NCBI RefSeq assembly: GCF_900604315.1
Contig: NZ_LR026978.1
Coordinates: 1,525,921-1,589,920, forward strand
From: [Erwinia] mediterraneensis
Lineage (GTDB): Bacteria > Pseudomonadota > Gammaproteobacteria > Enterobacterales > Enterobacteriaceae
Length of the DNA: 64,000 nt
Direction of reading: 5' to 3'
Numbering within the stretch: position 1 is the first letter of the stretch; each line of letters starts with the position of its first letter. The position numbers and the translations under genes were made by a program. Positions 18,736 to 27,446 of this stretch are shown here, one piece after another. Under the pieces are notes generated by a model. That model was not told the origin of the DNA. It saw only the letters and a program-made list of their open reading frames with translations, and did no database searches.

Positions 18736-18837
18736 ATGATTATAATTATCTTACTTCCTGCTATGGTTGTTACAGTTCCTGTAACATTAACCCTACGTGC
18801 TCAAGGAGAAACGAAATGGCACAAGATATCTTTCTGA
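18736..18837 (+). CDS. Possible 33-residue hydrophobic small ORF overlapping the hcp start
   Basis: An ATG with GGAAGGG about 12 bases upstream opens a 33-codon frame that begins MIIIILLPAMVVTVPVTL and ends inside hcp at 18837, 22 bases past the hcp ATG in another frame. It could be a small membrane peptide or a leader whose translation controls access to the hcp ribosome site. The evidence is only the frame, its hydrophobic start and the overlap, and it may be chance. Confidence 0.2.
   Translation: MIIIILLPAMVVTVPVTLTLRAQGETKWHKISF
18769..18785 (+). promoter_or_regulatory. Hairpin in the hcp leader
   Basis: GTTACAG-TTC-CTGTAAC is a perfect 7-base stem with a 3-base loop, ending 30 bases before the hcp ATG. 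A weaker stem (CAACCG/CGGTTG) lies at 18662-18684. These may influence hcp mRNA stability or translation. Confidence 0.35.
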
Positions 18838-19301
18838 AACTGGAAGGGATTCAGGGTGAATCTCATGATGTTGCACACAAAAATGAAATCGAAGTGAACA
18901 GCTGGAGTTGGGGCGCAAGCCAGCATTCTAATATGCATTTAGGAACAGGCGGGGGGGCAGGGAAAGCGACAGTCAAAAACTTCTGTTTTTCTCATTATAT
19001 TGATAAAGCCTCTATAAATCTGATGAAGTATTGTCTGGCCGGGAAACATATTCCTAAAGCCCATTTCACTATTCGTAAAGCGGGAGGCTCGCCGCTGGAA
19101 TATGTAAAAATGGTGTTTGAGGATGTTTTGATTACGGACGTCTCTATGGATGGTTCACATGTTGACGAGGCTCGCCCATCAGAGAATGTACAGTTTACTT
19201 TTGCCAGCGTTACGGCCGACTATATTGAGCAAAATGACAAAGGTGGTCAGGCAGGTGCGGTTTCGCTGACCTATAACATCAAAGGAAACGATCTGAGTTA
19301 A
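18816..19301 (+). CDS. hcp: T6SS tube protein Hcp (TssD)
   Basis: Hcp hexamers form the inner tube that is expelled from the cell and can carry effectors. The 161-residue product shows the standard family features: MAQDIFLKLEGIQGES, EIEVNSWSWGASQ, GKATVKNFCFSHYIDKAS, YVKMVFEDVLITDVSMDG, and the C-terminal SLTYNIK. AAGGAG stands 6 bases before the ATG. It is separated from tssC by 187 bases and is followed by a strong hairpin, so it probably has its own promoter and a separate high-abundance mRNA. Confidence 0.96.
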   Translation: MAQDIFLKLEGIQGESHDVAHKNEIEVNSWSWGASQHSNMHLGTGGGAGKATVKNFCFSHYIDKASINLMKYCLAGKHIPKAHFTIRKAGGSPLEYVKMVFEDVLITDVSMDGSHVDEARPSENVQFTFASVTADYIEQNDKGGQAGAVSLTYNIKGNDLS

Positions 19302-19314
19302 TTAATGTGTTAAG

Positions 19315-19349
19315 CCTGAAACTTGCCATCACCGATGGCAAGTTTCAGG
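19315..19349 (+). terminator. Perfect 16-base-stem hairpin after hcp
   Basis: CCTGAAACTTGCCATC (19315-19330), loop ACC, GATGGCAAGTTTCAGG (19334-19349) is an uninterrupted 16-bp inverted repeat just downstream of the hcp stop. There is no T-run after it, so it is better read as a partial terminator or mRNA 3'-end stabiliser than as a classic rho-independent terminator. A second, weaker hairpin (GCTGTCA/TGACAGC, 19423-19441) follows before tssJ. Confidence 0.65.
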
Positions 19350-19530
19350 AACCTGGAGAATTCCTTTCTGCGGGCTTATGTATCATATAGCGAATTGTTT
19401 ACGGCTCTGGCAGAACATTATGGCTGTCAATAGATGACAGCTATAAATTAATTTCGTTATTAATCGCTTGCGAGATTTTATTTATTATTAATATTAAAAA
19501 ACTTAAACAGTAGGGAACGATGGAGTTTCT

Positions 19531-20037
19531 ATGAGGCCTGTTATCATTTTATTAATGTTTTGGTTAGCGGCTACAGTATCAGGTTGTACGAACAATACGC
19601 TGTCTGGCACTAAAACAGAAAGGGTACTTGTTTTTAGCGCCGATAAAGATATTAATCCTAATGAATTTAACCAGCCTGCGCCATTAAATGTGTTTATCTA
19701 CCAACTCAGAGCAACTGAGCAATTCATGGAGCAACAGGATGAATTTTTTTCGCCGGGTAAAAATCCGGCAGGTTTTGCAAAAGATATTATCGCTGCGAAA
19801 GAGATGATTATCAGGCCGGGCGAAAGGCAGGAAGTGCTACTGCCTGCTGCACCGGAAGAGGTGGCTGTTGGCCTTGTAGCTGCTTTTCGTAATATCAATA
19901 AGTCAGAGTGGAAACGAGTGATCCTGTTACAGGAGCAAAAAAAGCGCCCCTGGTATGATTTTTTTTCCTCACCCGAGAAGATGCAACTGAATATTCATCT
20001 TAAAAAATTATCTTTCGACGATAAAGTAATGGAATAA
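19531..20037 (+). CDS. tssJ: T6SS outer-membrane lipoprotein TssJ
   Basis: TssJ anchors the trans-envelope complex (TssJ-TssL-TssM) to the outer membrane. The 168-residue product has a lipoprotein signal with lipobox VSGC (acylated Cys19) and a transthyretin-like beta domain with PAPLNVFIYQL and the conserved loop region. The DEFFSPG...E-IIRPGERQEV segment and the ending MQLNIHLKKL are TssJ/VasD-like. It starts the second block of T6SS genes after the hcp hairpin and lies 3 bases before tssK. Confidence 0.92.
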   Translation: MRPVIILLMFWLAATVSGCTNNTLSGTKTERVLVFSADKDINPNEFNQPAPLNVFIYQLRATEQFMEQQDEFFSPGKNPAGFAKDIIAAKEMIIRPGERQEVLLPAAPEEVAVGLVAAFRNINKSEWKRVILLQEQKKRPWYDFFSSPEKMQLNIHLKKLSFDDKVME

Positions 20038-20040
20038 GCT

Positions 20041-21381
20041 GTGAAAACAAACAAAGTCGTATGGAATGAAGGATTATTTCTGCGTCCTCAGCTTTTTCAG
20101 CAGCAGGAACGTTATTTTGAATATTATGCGCATCAGCGCGCAGCAACCATCACTCCCTTTTTTTGGGGATTTGCCCGTTATGAGCTGGATAAAGAGGCGC
20201 TGACTTACGGCAAACTGGTGGTACGTTCCGGTAAAGGTGTATTGCCGGACGGTACGCCTTTTGATATTCCGGGACATGCTGAATTACCTGAGCCCTTAAC
20301 CATTACCCCTGAACTGTTGGGAAAAGTTATCTGTCTGGCTGTGCCGCTGCGCCTTGATAACAGTGAGGAGACCATTTTTGATGTGCTGGATTCGGGCTCA
20401 CTGGCGCGGTTTGAAGCCTTTGAAACCGAGCTTCATGACACTAATGCCATCCGGCAAGGGCCCAAACCAGTACAGCTCGCCAGGTTGCGCTTAAAGCTGA
20501 TCGCTGAACATGAAATGACAGCCTCCTGGATTGGGCTCCCTTTAACCCGAATAAAAGCACTTCAGCCTGATGGCAGCGTGGTGTTGCATCTGGATGATTA
20601 TATCCCCCCCGTTACCGGGTATGGGGCAAGCCCTTTATTAAATGAATGGTTAACGCACCTAAATGGCCTGGTAAAAATACGTGCCGAAATGTTAGCCGGG
20701 CGCCTGGCTGTGGGTAATGGAAAAGCCAGTGCCGAGATTGCCGATTATCTGTTGCTGCAACTATTTAATAAATATGAATCTGTTCTTGATCATCTGAGAA
20801 GCATCCCTGAATTGCCGCCCGTGACGCTTTACCTGGAACTGGCGAAGTTCGCGGCCGAACTTTCTACCTTCATCCGGTCAGAGACGCGCCGTCCCGTACG
20901 CATGCCCGGGTACGCTCATGCGCAGCTCTACCACTCGGTTTATCCGCTGGTTAAAGACCTTCATGAACTGCTTAATCAGGTTCTTATCCGGGCGGGTCAG
21001 CTTATTGCTCTGGAATATAAGGGAAATGGCATCTGGTCTGCAGTCGTGATGCCCGCGGAGCTGCGATCGTTCACCCATATTGTGCTGGCAGTCCATGCAC
21101 AGCTGCCGATGGATTTGCTGCAACAACAGTTTATTGCGCAAACGAAAATGAGCGCGCCTCAGCAATTACAGGAGCTGGTCAGGTCTCATCTGCCCGGACT
21201 GGCTTTGCAATACCTCCCGGTCCCGCCCCGACAAATCCCTTATCACTCCGGTTATGTGTATTACGAATTACAAAAAGACGGCGCTTGCTGGGATCAGATA
21301 GTCAGTAGTGGGGCCATGGCTATGCATGTCGCCGGCGAGCTTCCCGGGTTAAAAATGGAACTCTGGGGGATCAGACATTGA
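20041..21381 (+). CDS. tssK: T6SS baseplate-membrane adaptor TssK
   Basis: TssK trimers link the baseplate to the TssJLM membrane complex. The 446-residue product has the signature N-terminus (NKVVWNEGLFLRPQLFQQQERYFE), the LPDGTPFDIP motif, and the helical middle with YLELAKFAAEL and LYHSVYPLVKDLHELL. Start is GTG with GGAAT upstream. Length is typical. It overlaps tssL by 4 bases (TTGA). Confidence 0.95.
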   Translation: MKTNKVVWNEGLFLRPQLFQQQERYFEYYAHQRAATITPFFWGFARYELDKEALTYGKLVVRSGKGVLPDGTPFDIPGHAELPEPLTITPELLGKVICLAVPLRLDNSEETIFDVLDSGSLARFEAFETELHDTNAIRQGPKPVQLARLRLKLIAEHEMTASWIGLPLTRIKALQPDGSVVLHLDDYIPPVTGYGASPLLNEWLTHLNGLVKIRAEMLAGRLAVGNGKASAEIADYLLLQLFNKYESVLDHLRSIPELPPVTLYLELAKFAAELSTFIRSETRRPVRMPGYAHAQLYHSVYPLVKDLHELLNQVLIRAGQLIALEYKGNGIWSAVVMPAELRSFTHIVLAVHAQLPMDLLQQQFIAQTKMSAPQQLQELVRSHLPGLALQYLPVPPRQIPYHSGYVYYELQKDGACWDQIVSSGAMAMHVAGELPGLKMELWGIRH

Positions 21382-22748
21382 ACCATGAACGCACTGATTC
21401 CCGGGGCATAACATCAGCCATGGATAACGAACAGCCTAATCCGCAGGCGTCAGGGAAATTCCTCCTTGATGAACAAATACTGCCGGATGCAGCCAGCAGC
21501 CAGCAGGGCGAAGCATTATATGAAGGCACGTCAGGGCCAGCCATGCAGGTGAGAAAAGCTCCTCCTGTTCACCATGACAGTATTCAACAGCGTGTCAGTA
21601 TGCTCAGACGCAGCAAGAATCCCTTACTGGAAGCGGCTCAACCTTTATTGCGTACATTAAGTGACCTGCCGGAGAGCGTTACGAATACACACTATGTGGC
21701 CATTTTAAAACAAAGCTTAATTAACGAAATAAACGCTTTTACCGTGGTTTGTGATGAGGTCGGCATCAGCTGGCAAAAAATGGCTATCGTCCGTTATTGC
21801 CTTTGTACCGCACTGGATGAGTCAGCACATGCCAAACCCTGGGGAATAGCTGCAGCCTGGTCGCAGAGTAACTTACTCAACCATTTTGAAGGCGACAATG
21901 ACGGCGGGAACAAGTTCTTTTTGCTTATCGGTCGGTTGTCAATGAATGTGGATGAATATAGGGATGTGCTGGAGATACTGTTAAGAATACTGGGGTTAGG
22001 ATTTGAAGGCCGTTACAGCATTATCCACGACGGCGACCGTCAGTTAACCAAAATCCGGCGACGTCTGCTGAATATTATTCAGAATAGCAGCGACTCGCTG
22101 CCTCCGGCACTTTCTCCTCATCCGCTGGCGCCGTATGAAAAGCGGGCACGCTTGAGTTTCTCTCTGCCGCTACGCGTTACGCTTATGGCCAGCCTGCTGA
22201 TCCTTAGCGCTGCGTTTCTCATTTTTAAGTACAAGCTTTCCTCTCACTCTGCCAGTGTCACAAGCGGCATTGCAGCGCTGCAGCACATTAATGTTATCCC
22301 TGCTGTTAAACCAGCCGCGGAAAAGCTGCGTTTATCAGTTTTGCTGAAACCAGAAATTACGCAAAAACGGGTGCAGGTTTTTGAAAACAGTCGGGAAAGA
22401 AAAATTATATTTACGGGCGATGCGATGTTTCTTTCAGGTTCAGAAAAAGTGAAACCGGAAATCATCGCGACTCTGCAGCGTATTACGCAAGAGGTGCGGC
22501 GGGTAAATGGCAGCGTCGTGATTACGGGGCATACAGATGCTGTCCCCATCCGCACAGAGAAATATGCAAGTAACCAGGTACTTTCAGAAAAACGCGCCGG
22601 GAACGTGGCGTATTGGTTTAAACGCGCAGGAATCGACCCGGAAAAAATAATAATCAGGGGAGCCGGCGATACACAGCCTGTCAGCAGCAATGACAGCATG
22701 CAGGGACGGGCAAAAAACCGACGTGTAGAAATCTACGTAACCTATTAA
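21378..22748 (+). CDS. tssL: T6SS inner-membrane protein TssL with C-terminal OmpA domain
   Basis: TssL forms the inner-membrane complex with TssM. The 456-residue product starts with a low-complexity leader (about 70 residues), followed by a DotU domain (NPLLEAAQPLLRTL, YCLCTALDESA, LNHFEGDNDGGNKFF, GFEGRYS) and one membrane segment near residues 268-285. It ends in an OmpA/MotB peptidoglycan-binding domain (VVITGHTDAVPI, LSEKRAGNVAYWF, GRAKNRRVEIYV). The TTG at 21378 with GGGGGA 7 bases upstream overlaps the tssK stop; the next in-frame ATG (21420) is an alternative that would shorten the leader by 14 residues. Confidence 0.94.
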   Translation: MNHERTDSRGITSAMDNEQPNPQASGKFLLDEQILPDAASSQQGEALYEGTSGPAMQVRKAPPVHHDSIQQRVSMLRRSKNPLLEAAQPLLRTLSDLPESVTNTHYVAILKQSLINEINAFTVVCDEVGISWQKMAIVRYCLCTALDESAHAKPWGIAAAWSQSNLLNHFEGDNDGGNKFFLLIGRLSMNVDEYRDVLEILLRILGLGFEGRYSIIHDGDRQLTKIRRRLLNIIQNSSDSLPPALSPHPLAPYEKRARLSFSLPLRVTLMASLLILSAAFLIFKYKLSSHSASVTSGIAALQHINVIPAVKPAAEKLRLSVLLKPEITQKRVQVFENSRERKIIFTGDAMFLSGSEKVKPEIIATLQRITQEVRRVNGSVVITGHTDAVPIRTEKYASNQVLSEKRAGNVAYWFKRAGIDPEKIIIRGAGDTQPVSSNDSMQGRAKNRRVEIYVTY

Positions 22749-22759
22749 TGAGTTAAACC

Positions 22760-25700
22760 ATGACTTCTTTTAATAGATCTTATGTGCTCAGGCTGACTAA
22801 ATGGACACTGATGCTGGTGGGCCTGCTGATAATTATTTTGGCCATCGCTTTTCTGGGACCGTATCTGGGGCTTGGTGAGATGCGGCCGCTGACCAGCATC
22901 ACCGCAAGAATGATGTTAAGTTTATTCGTATTGTTCTGGTTTTTTTTCCTGCTTTTCCGTCTTCCTCTTATTTTCCCGCTTCTTGCGACGCTGGGTATGG
23001 TTATCTGGGTTTTTGGTCCTTTCATGCGGGTGGGAGAAATCTCTCCCCTGGCCCCGGTGGCTGTAAGAGAGGGCATCATTATTGCGATATTTTTTATCGC
23101 AATGCTGTATAGCGTCTGGCGTTTAATGAAGGTCGTCAGATCCAATTCGGCATTGTTAAATCCTCTGGTAAAAAAACGGGACGTGCAGCCAGATGAAACA
23201 GCCATACGGGAGGTGCGCAACATTATTAAACATGCAGTGCATATCCTTAAAACCAAACAGAGAAAAATATCCTCATGGCGACTTTTTTTTACCTCACGTC
23301 GCGCTGCTGAAGCTCTGCCCTGGTATATCGCGATCGGTCCTGAGCAAGCGGGAAAGACTGCAGCAATCCTCTCTTCTGGCCAGGCTTTCCCGATTCCGGA
23401 ACAGCTGGCATGTATGGGAAAGAGAAGCGCGCCTACGACTTGCTGTGAGTGCTGGTTCACTAACGAAGCGATTTTTATCGATACCGCGGGTAAATATGTC
23501 AGCGACGAGGAAAAAGCAAATAACGAATGGATTACCCTGTTAAAAGAGATAAGAAAACAGCGTCCCCTCAGACCAATCAATGGCGTCATGATGATGTTAT
23601 CTGCTGCTGAGGTGATGACGCCCGATAAAGCAGCACGATATGCGTTATCCTCCCGACTACGTGCGCGCCTTGAGGAGATAAAAAACCACCTGGGCATGCA
23701 TTTTCCCGTTTACTTATGTATTACGCAAATGGACAGGCTGGCGGGTTTTACCCCCTATTTTCGCACTTTGACACCCGAGGCGCGCGAGCAAATTTGGGGT
23801 TTCACCTTACCTTATGGCGAAGATAACAAAAGGATGGCAAGCGATCTGAAAGGGACGATAGAAGCGGAACTCGCCCTGCTTGAGGAGCGTATTGAACGCG
23901 GCATAACGCTACGCATGCAGGAGGAGTACGATACGGCTGACAGAAAACAGCTCTATTCCCTCCCACAGGATTTCAGCGTACTGGCTGCGGGCGTCGCTGA
24001 GATTGCCCATCATCTTTTTTTAATTTCCAGATATGAGGATACGCAAAAGCGGGCGCAGCTGCGCGGCATCTACTTTACGAGTGTCATACAACCCGGCAAA
24101 GAGCCCTTAATTAACCAGCAAACGTTGATCCAGAAATGGCGGAATTATGTTGCAGGCATTTCTTCATCGTTAGGGACTGTTGAAGAGACGAAAGCAGAAA
24201 CGGGTTATGCAGCTGTAAACGATGCAAACTACAGCAAACATTATTTTCTGCAGCGTCTGTTTTCTGATCTGATTATAAAGGATGCTGCCCTTGCCGGATT
24301 TAACAGCCTCACCACGCTCCATTACCGCGCAGGAATGTTATCTGGTCATGCCATATGCATGGGCATCGTTATCTGGCTGCTTTATGGTTTATATCATAGT
24401 TATTCTCATAATAACGCCTATCTCGCTGAGATAAATAAACGGGCAGAAACAGTAAAAAAAGAGGTTGAGCATGGGGTTGACGCTACTCAGGAAGCGCTGT
24501 TGCCCGGTCTGTTACGTCTCAGTTATCAGTTACCTGTCAGCGAGCAGTTTGATATTCATCATCCCCCTGTTGCTTATCGTTATGGACTCTACACAGGCGA
24601 TGTGATTCGCGCTGCCGCAGACCGCTTACATACTTTTTTCCTTCAGCGTTTATTACTGCCCGCGATTGAGGAGCAGGCAACGCTGGCGCTGAAGAAAGCC
24701 ATTACCTCTGAAAACAGAGATGAACTTTATCGTCAGTTGAAAACCTATCTGATGGTGTTCGGACAGGGGAAAATGGAGCGCCACTGGCTGACAGACAGTC
24801 TACTCAGCCAGTGGCAATCAGCAGGCAGGGCAGAAGCATACGGTGACAGAAAAACGCTTGCGACTTTTATTGAGACGCTGTTGTCGGGAGCGGCGTGGCG
24901 AAAATATGGGCAGGCTGCCGATGCTGAGCTGGTTGCGCAAGCCAGAACGCTGTTGCAAAAAGAGAGTCCGGCCCGCCGGATATATGAACAATTAAAAGAA
25001 AAAATTCTTTCTGAGATAGCAGAGAACATTACCCTGAATAAGCTGACCGGCGAGCAGGACAGCGGGTTATTTACCCTTAACGATCCTCAGATGGCGCTCA
25101 GCGGCATCTCCGGTCTGTTTAGCTATGAAGGCTACCACCATTTTTTTAAAAAATATCTGAAAGAATTTATCAGACAATTACAGAGCGAAGAACACTGGGT
25201 TATTGGTACGCGGAAAATCAGCAATTCCTTACGGGTTTCGCTGCCTTTTGACCTGTCCGGCGACAAGCTTACGGAGAGTGAAACATTGCAGGATGCGGTG
25301 CTGAGGCTTTATCTGAAAGAATATGCGCGAAACTGGAGTACCTTTATCAGCAACATCCGGTTAAAGAGCGACGCGGAAGGAGAAAAGGTCGGCAATAACC
25401 TGACGTTTGATATCTATGCGCTGCGTATGATGATTGCGCCTGACTCGCCGTTAAAAAACCTGATCGTAAACCTTGTCAGAGAGACTACCTTAGCTGCGCC
25501 GTTGCCAGGAAAGGCGGGCGCGACGCAGAAGAGGATGGACGCGTTACTGCACAAGGTGGCGCAGGTGCAGGAGACGCTGGCATTTCATGAAACTAAACTC
25601 CTGCACGAGCAGCTCGACAATTATTTCAGCGCCTTACATGAGCTGGTCCGCCCGTACCCGCAGAAAGCCGCAGAAGAACATGATGACAGCCCCGGCCTGG

Positions 25701-26647
25701 AGGCTATTCTGGCTATGCTGCGGGAATATTACACTTTTCTGGTGATAACACGGGAAGCAATAAAAAATGGTGATATGCCACCCGTGACGGATAAAGCTCA
25801 GCAATTAAGGGCCGCTGCATTATCCTGGCCGGAACCCCTGGGCAACATTATCCTGTCACTGCTAAAAAAAACGACGTTAAAAATCAACGGTCAGATTGTC
25901 GACCATCTGAGCCATCATGCCCGGAGTGGCATTGGTGAAGCATGTCGGGCAGTGGTGGCTGATAAATACCCTTTCTCCGACAGCAGGCAAGAAGTGCAGC
26001 TGCGCGACTTTGAGCGACTGTTTGGTAAGGGAGGATTGATGGATCAATATTTTCAGTCTCATCTCGCTGACAAAGTTGAGATAGCCACAAAGCCCTGGCG
26101 CTATAAGCAGGCGATGCAGATTAGTGCGTCAGGAAAAGATATTCTCCCTTCTTTTGAGCAAGCTGCAGAGATACAACGGTTCTTTTTCCAGGGAGAGGAT
26201 GGAAAAAAGCTGCATATCCCCTTTGTACTTTCCGTTGTTTTTATGCAGCCTGATATCAATGCCATTAAAATAAATGTTAATGAAAGCCAGTATAAATATA
26301 AGCATGGCCCGGTCGTCCCGGTGAATTTTGTCTGGGACAGTGCGACAGATACGCATATCGGTATGTCCATACAACCAGAGGACGTTGCTTTCAAATTTAC
26401 CGGTCCCTGGGCGCTGTTACACTGGCTTGATCAGGCCGATCAGCTTAAGCAAACACCGGAGGGAAGATTACATTTGTCCTATAGCTTAACAGGCAACGTA
26501 ACCACGACAGAAAAAGCAGCGACCCTGACCGGCATTAAACACGATACGGCTAAGAAGCGTCTGACATTAGAAATTACCGGATTAAGTAACAACGCTCTTT
26601 TACTGAATAAGATGTTGAGGCAGTTTCGCTGTCCTTCTGCAGAATAA
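22760..26647 (+). CDS. tssM: T6SS inner-membrane protein TssM (IcmF)
   Basis: TssM spans the periplasm and contacts TssJ. The 1295-residue product has two membrane segments near the N-terminus (residues about 10-32 and 45-70). A cytoplasmic GTPase-like domain carries an apparently intact Walker A (GPEQAGKT, about residues 193-200), followed by FIDTAGKYV and a CITQMDRL block. A third membrane segment lies near residues 527-545, followed by a large periplasmic part with the ImcF-related and C-terminal beta domains. The length is at the upper end of the family. It begins 11 bases after tssL. Confidence 0.95.
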   Translation: MTSFNRSYVLRLTKWTLMLVGLLIIILAIAFLGPYLGLGEMRPLTSITARMMLSLFVLFWFFFLLFRLPLIFPLLATLGMVIWVFGPFMRVGEISPLAPVAVREGIIIAIFFIAMLYSVWRLMKVVRSNSALLNPLVKKRDVQPDETAIREVRNIIKHAVHILKTKQRKISSWRLFFTSRRAAEALPWYIAIGPEQAGKTAAILSSGQAFPIPEQLACMGKRSAPTTCCECWFTNEAIFIDTAGKYVSDEEKANNEWITLLKEIRKQRPLRPINGVMMMLSAAEVMTPDKAARYALSSRLRARLEEIKNHLGMHFPVYLCITQMDRLAGFTPYFRTLTPEAREQIWGFTLPYGEDNKRMASDLKGTIEAELALLEERIERGITLRMQEEYDTADRKQLYSLPQDFSVLAAGVAEIAHHLFLISRYEDTQKRAQLRGIYFTSVIQPGKEPLINQQTLIQKWRNYVAGISSSLGTVEETKAETGYAAVNDANYSKHYFLQRLFSDLIIKDAALAGFNSLTTLHYRAGMLSGHAICMGIVIWLLYGLYHSYSHNNAYLAEINKRAETVKKEVEHGVDATQEALLPGLLRLSYQLPVSEQFDIHHPPVAYRYGLYTGDVIRAAADRLHTFFLQRLLLPAIEEQATLALKKAITSENRDELYRQLKTYLMVFGQGKMERHWLTDSLLSQWQSAGRAEAYGDRKTLATFIETLLSGAAWRKYGQAADAELVAQARTLLQKESPARRIYEQLKEKILSEIAENITLNKLTGEQDSGLFTLNDPQMALSGISGLFSYEGYHHFFKKYLKEFIRQLQSEEHWVIGTRKISNSLRVSLPFDLSGDKLTESETLQDAVLRLYLKEYARNWSTFISNIRLKSDAEGEKVGNNLTFDIYALRMMIAPDSPLKNLIVNLVRETTLAAPLPGKAGATQKRMDALLHKVAQVQETLAFHETKLLHEQLDNYFSALHELVRPYPQKAAEEHDDSPGLEAILAMLREYYTFLVITREAIKNGDMPPVTDKAQQLRAAALSWPEPLGNIILSLLKKTTLKINGQIVDHLSHHARSGIGEACRAVVADKYPFSDSRQEVQLRDFERLFGKGGLMDQYFQSHLADKVEIATKPWRYKQAMQISASGKDILPSFEQAAEIQRFFFQGEDGKKLHIPFVLSVVFMQPDINAIKINVNESQYKYKHGPVVPVNFVWDSATDTHIGMSIQPEDVAFKFTGPWALLHWLDQADQLKQTPEGRLHLSYSLTGNVTTTEKAATLTGIKHDTAKKRLTLEITGLSNNALLLNKMLRQFRCPSAE

Positions 26648-26738
26648 GTGAAGTTTTTCACCATGCTGCCTTTATGCGCCACATTGCTGTTATCGTGATT
26701 TGGCGCCGGAAGCAAGGAGCGGAGAATCAGGGAGAGAT

Positions 26739-27392
26739 ATGAAAATAAAATTAATGATATCGGCAGGTGGAGAAATAATATCCGCCAGAAGGTGCTTATG
26801 GCAACCAGGTAAGCAGTTTACATCGCTTATCATGGAGATCATTAACCGGGAGTCTGATAAGAGTATGCTCTCAGCACAGGTTCCTGCGGATTATCCATGG
26901 AGCTTTGTATTGCCCGACAGATCGCGGAAAGGTGACCGCTGTTTTCTTGGTGCTGTAGTCGCGTATCAGGGCAAAGAAAAAAGGTTTTTTGCTTCCTGTG
27001 TCGCGCTAAAAATAAAACAGGCCGAACAATTGCTGTTACATCACATGAATTTCACTTTCTGGCAGGCCAGAATACTGGCGATGCTTGTAAATAATGACAA
27101 TCAAAGCGTGGATGAAGAACAGTGGAGTAACTGGTTATTGTCATTAGAACGCGCGCTATTACCTGGCTGGAAATACGCCTTTTTCCGCCGGGATAATGGT
27201 TTCTCGCGCAGAAAAACATTATTACTTTCAGCCTGCTGTAAAACCGATTTTGCGTTATCCGCAGATGCAGGCGTAGAACGAATGCCCTGGACAGCGTGGC
27301 CGTTTTGTCTTCGTCATAGCCATGTCGCATGGTTATGGCGGCAAAGCCGACAGGCCAGGATCATTGATTCGCAAAAAATCACGCTTCAGTAA
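26739..27392 (+). CDS. Unrecognised T6SS-locus protein between tssM and vgrG
   Basis: This 217-residue protein has no signal peptide and no clear membrane segment. I choose the ATG at 26739 (GGAGAG 2-7 bases upstream) over a TTG 39 bases earlier. The segment YPWSFVLPDRSRKGDRCFLG followed by a Phe-Phe pair weakly recalls the PW-x-F...D-x-x-G-R...F pattern of TagF, a post-translational T6SS repressor often encoded after tssM, but the TagF N-terminal signature is absent. It is very rich in Trp and Arg near its C-terminus. Function unknown; a divergent TagF or a VgrG-loading protein are both possible. Confidence 0.6.
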   Translation: MKIKLMISAGGEIISARRCLWQPGKQFTSLIMEIINRESDKSMLSAQVPADYPWSFVLPDRSRKGDRCFLGAVVAYQGKEKRFFASCVALKIKQAEQLLLHHMNFTFWQARILAMLVNNDNQSVDEEQWSNWLLSLERALLPGWKYAFFRRDNGFSRRKTLLLSACCKTDFALSADAGVERMPWTAWPFCLRHSHVAWLWRQSRQARIIDSQKITLQ

Positions 27393-27446
27393 AAAAACAG
27401 AGCGAATGGTGCGCTCTGATTTATTCACTAAGGATCAGGTGTTGTT

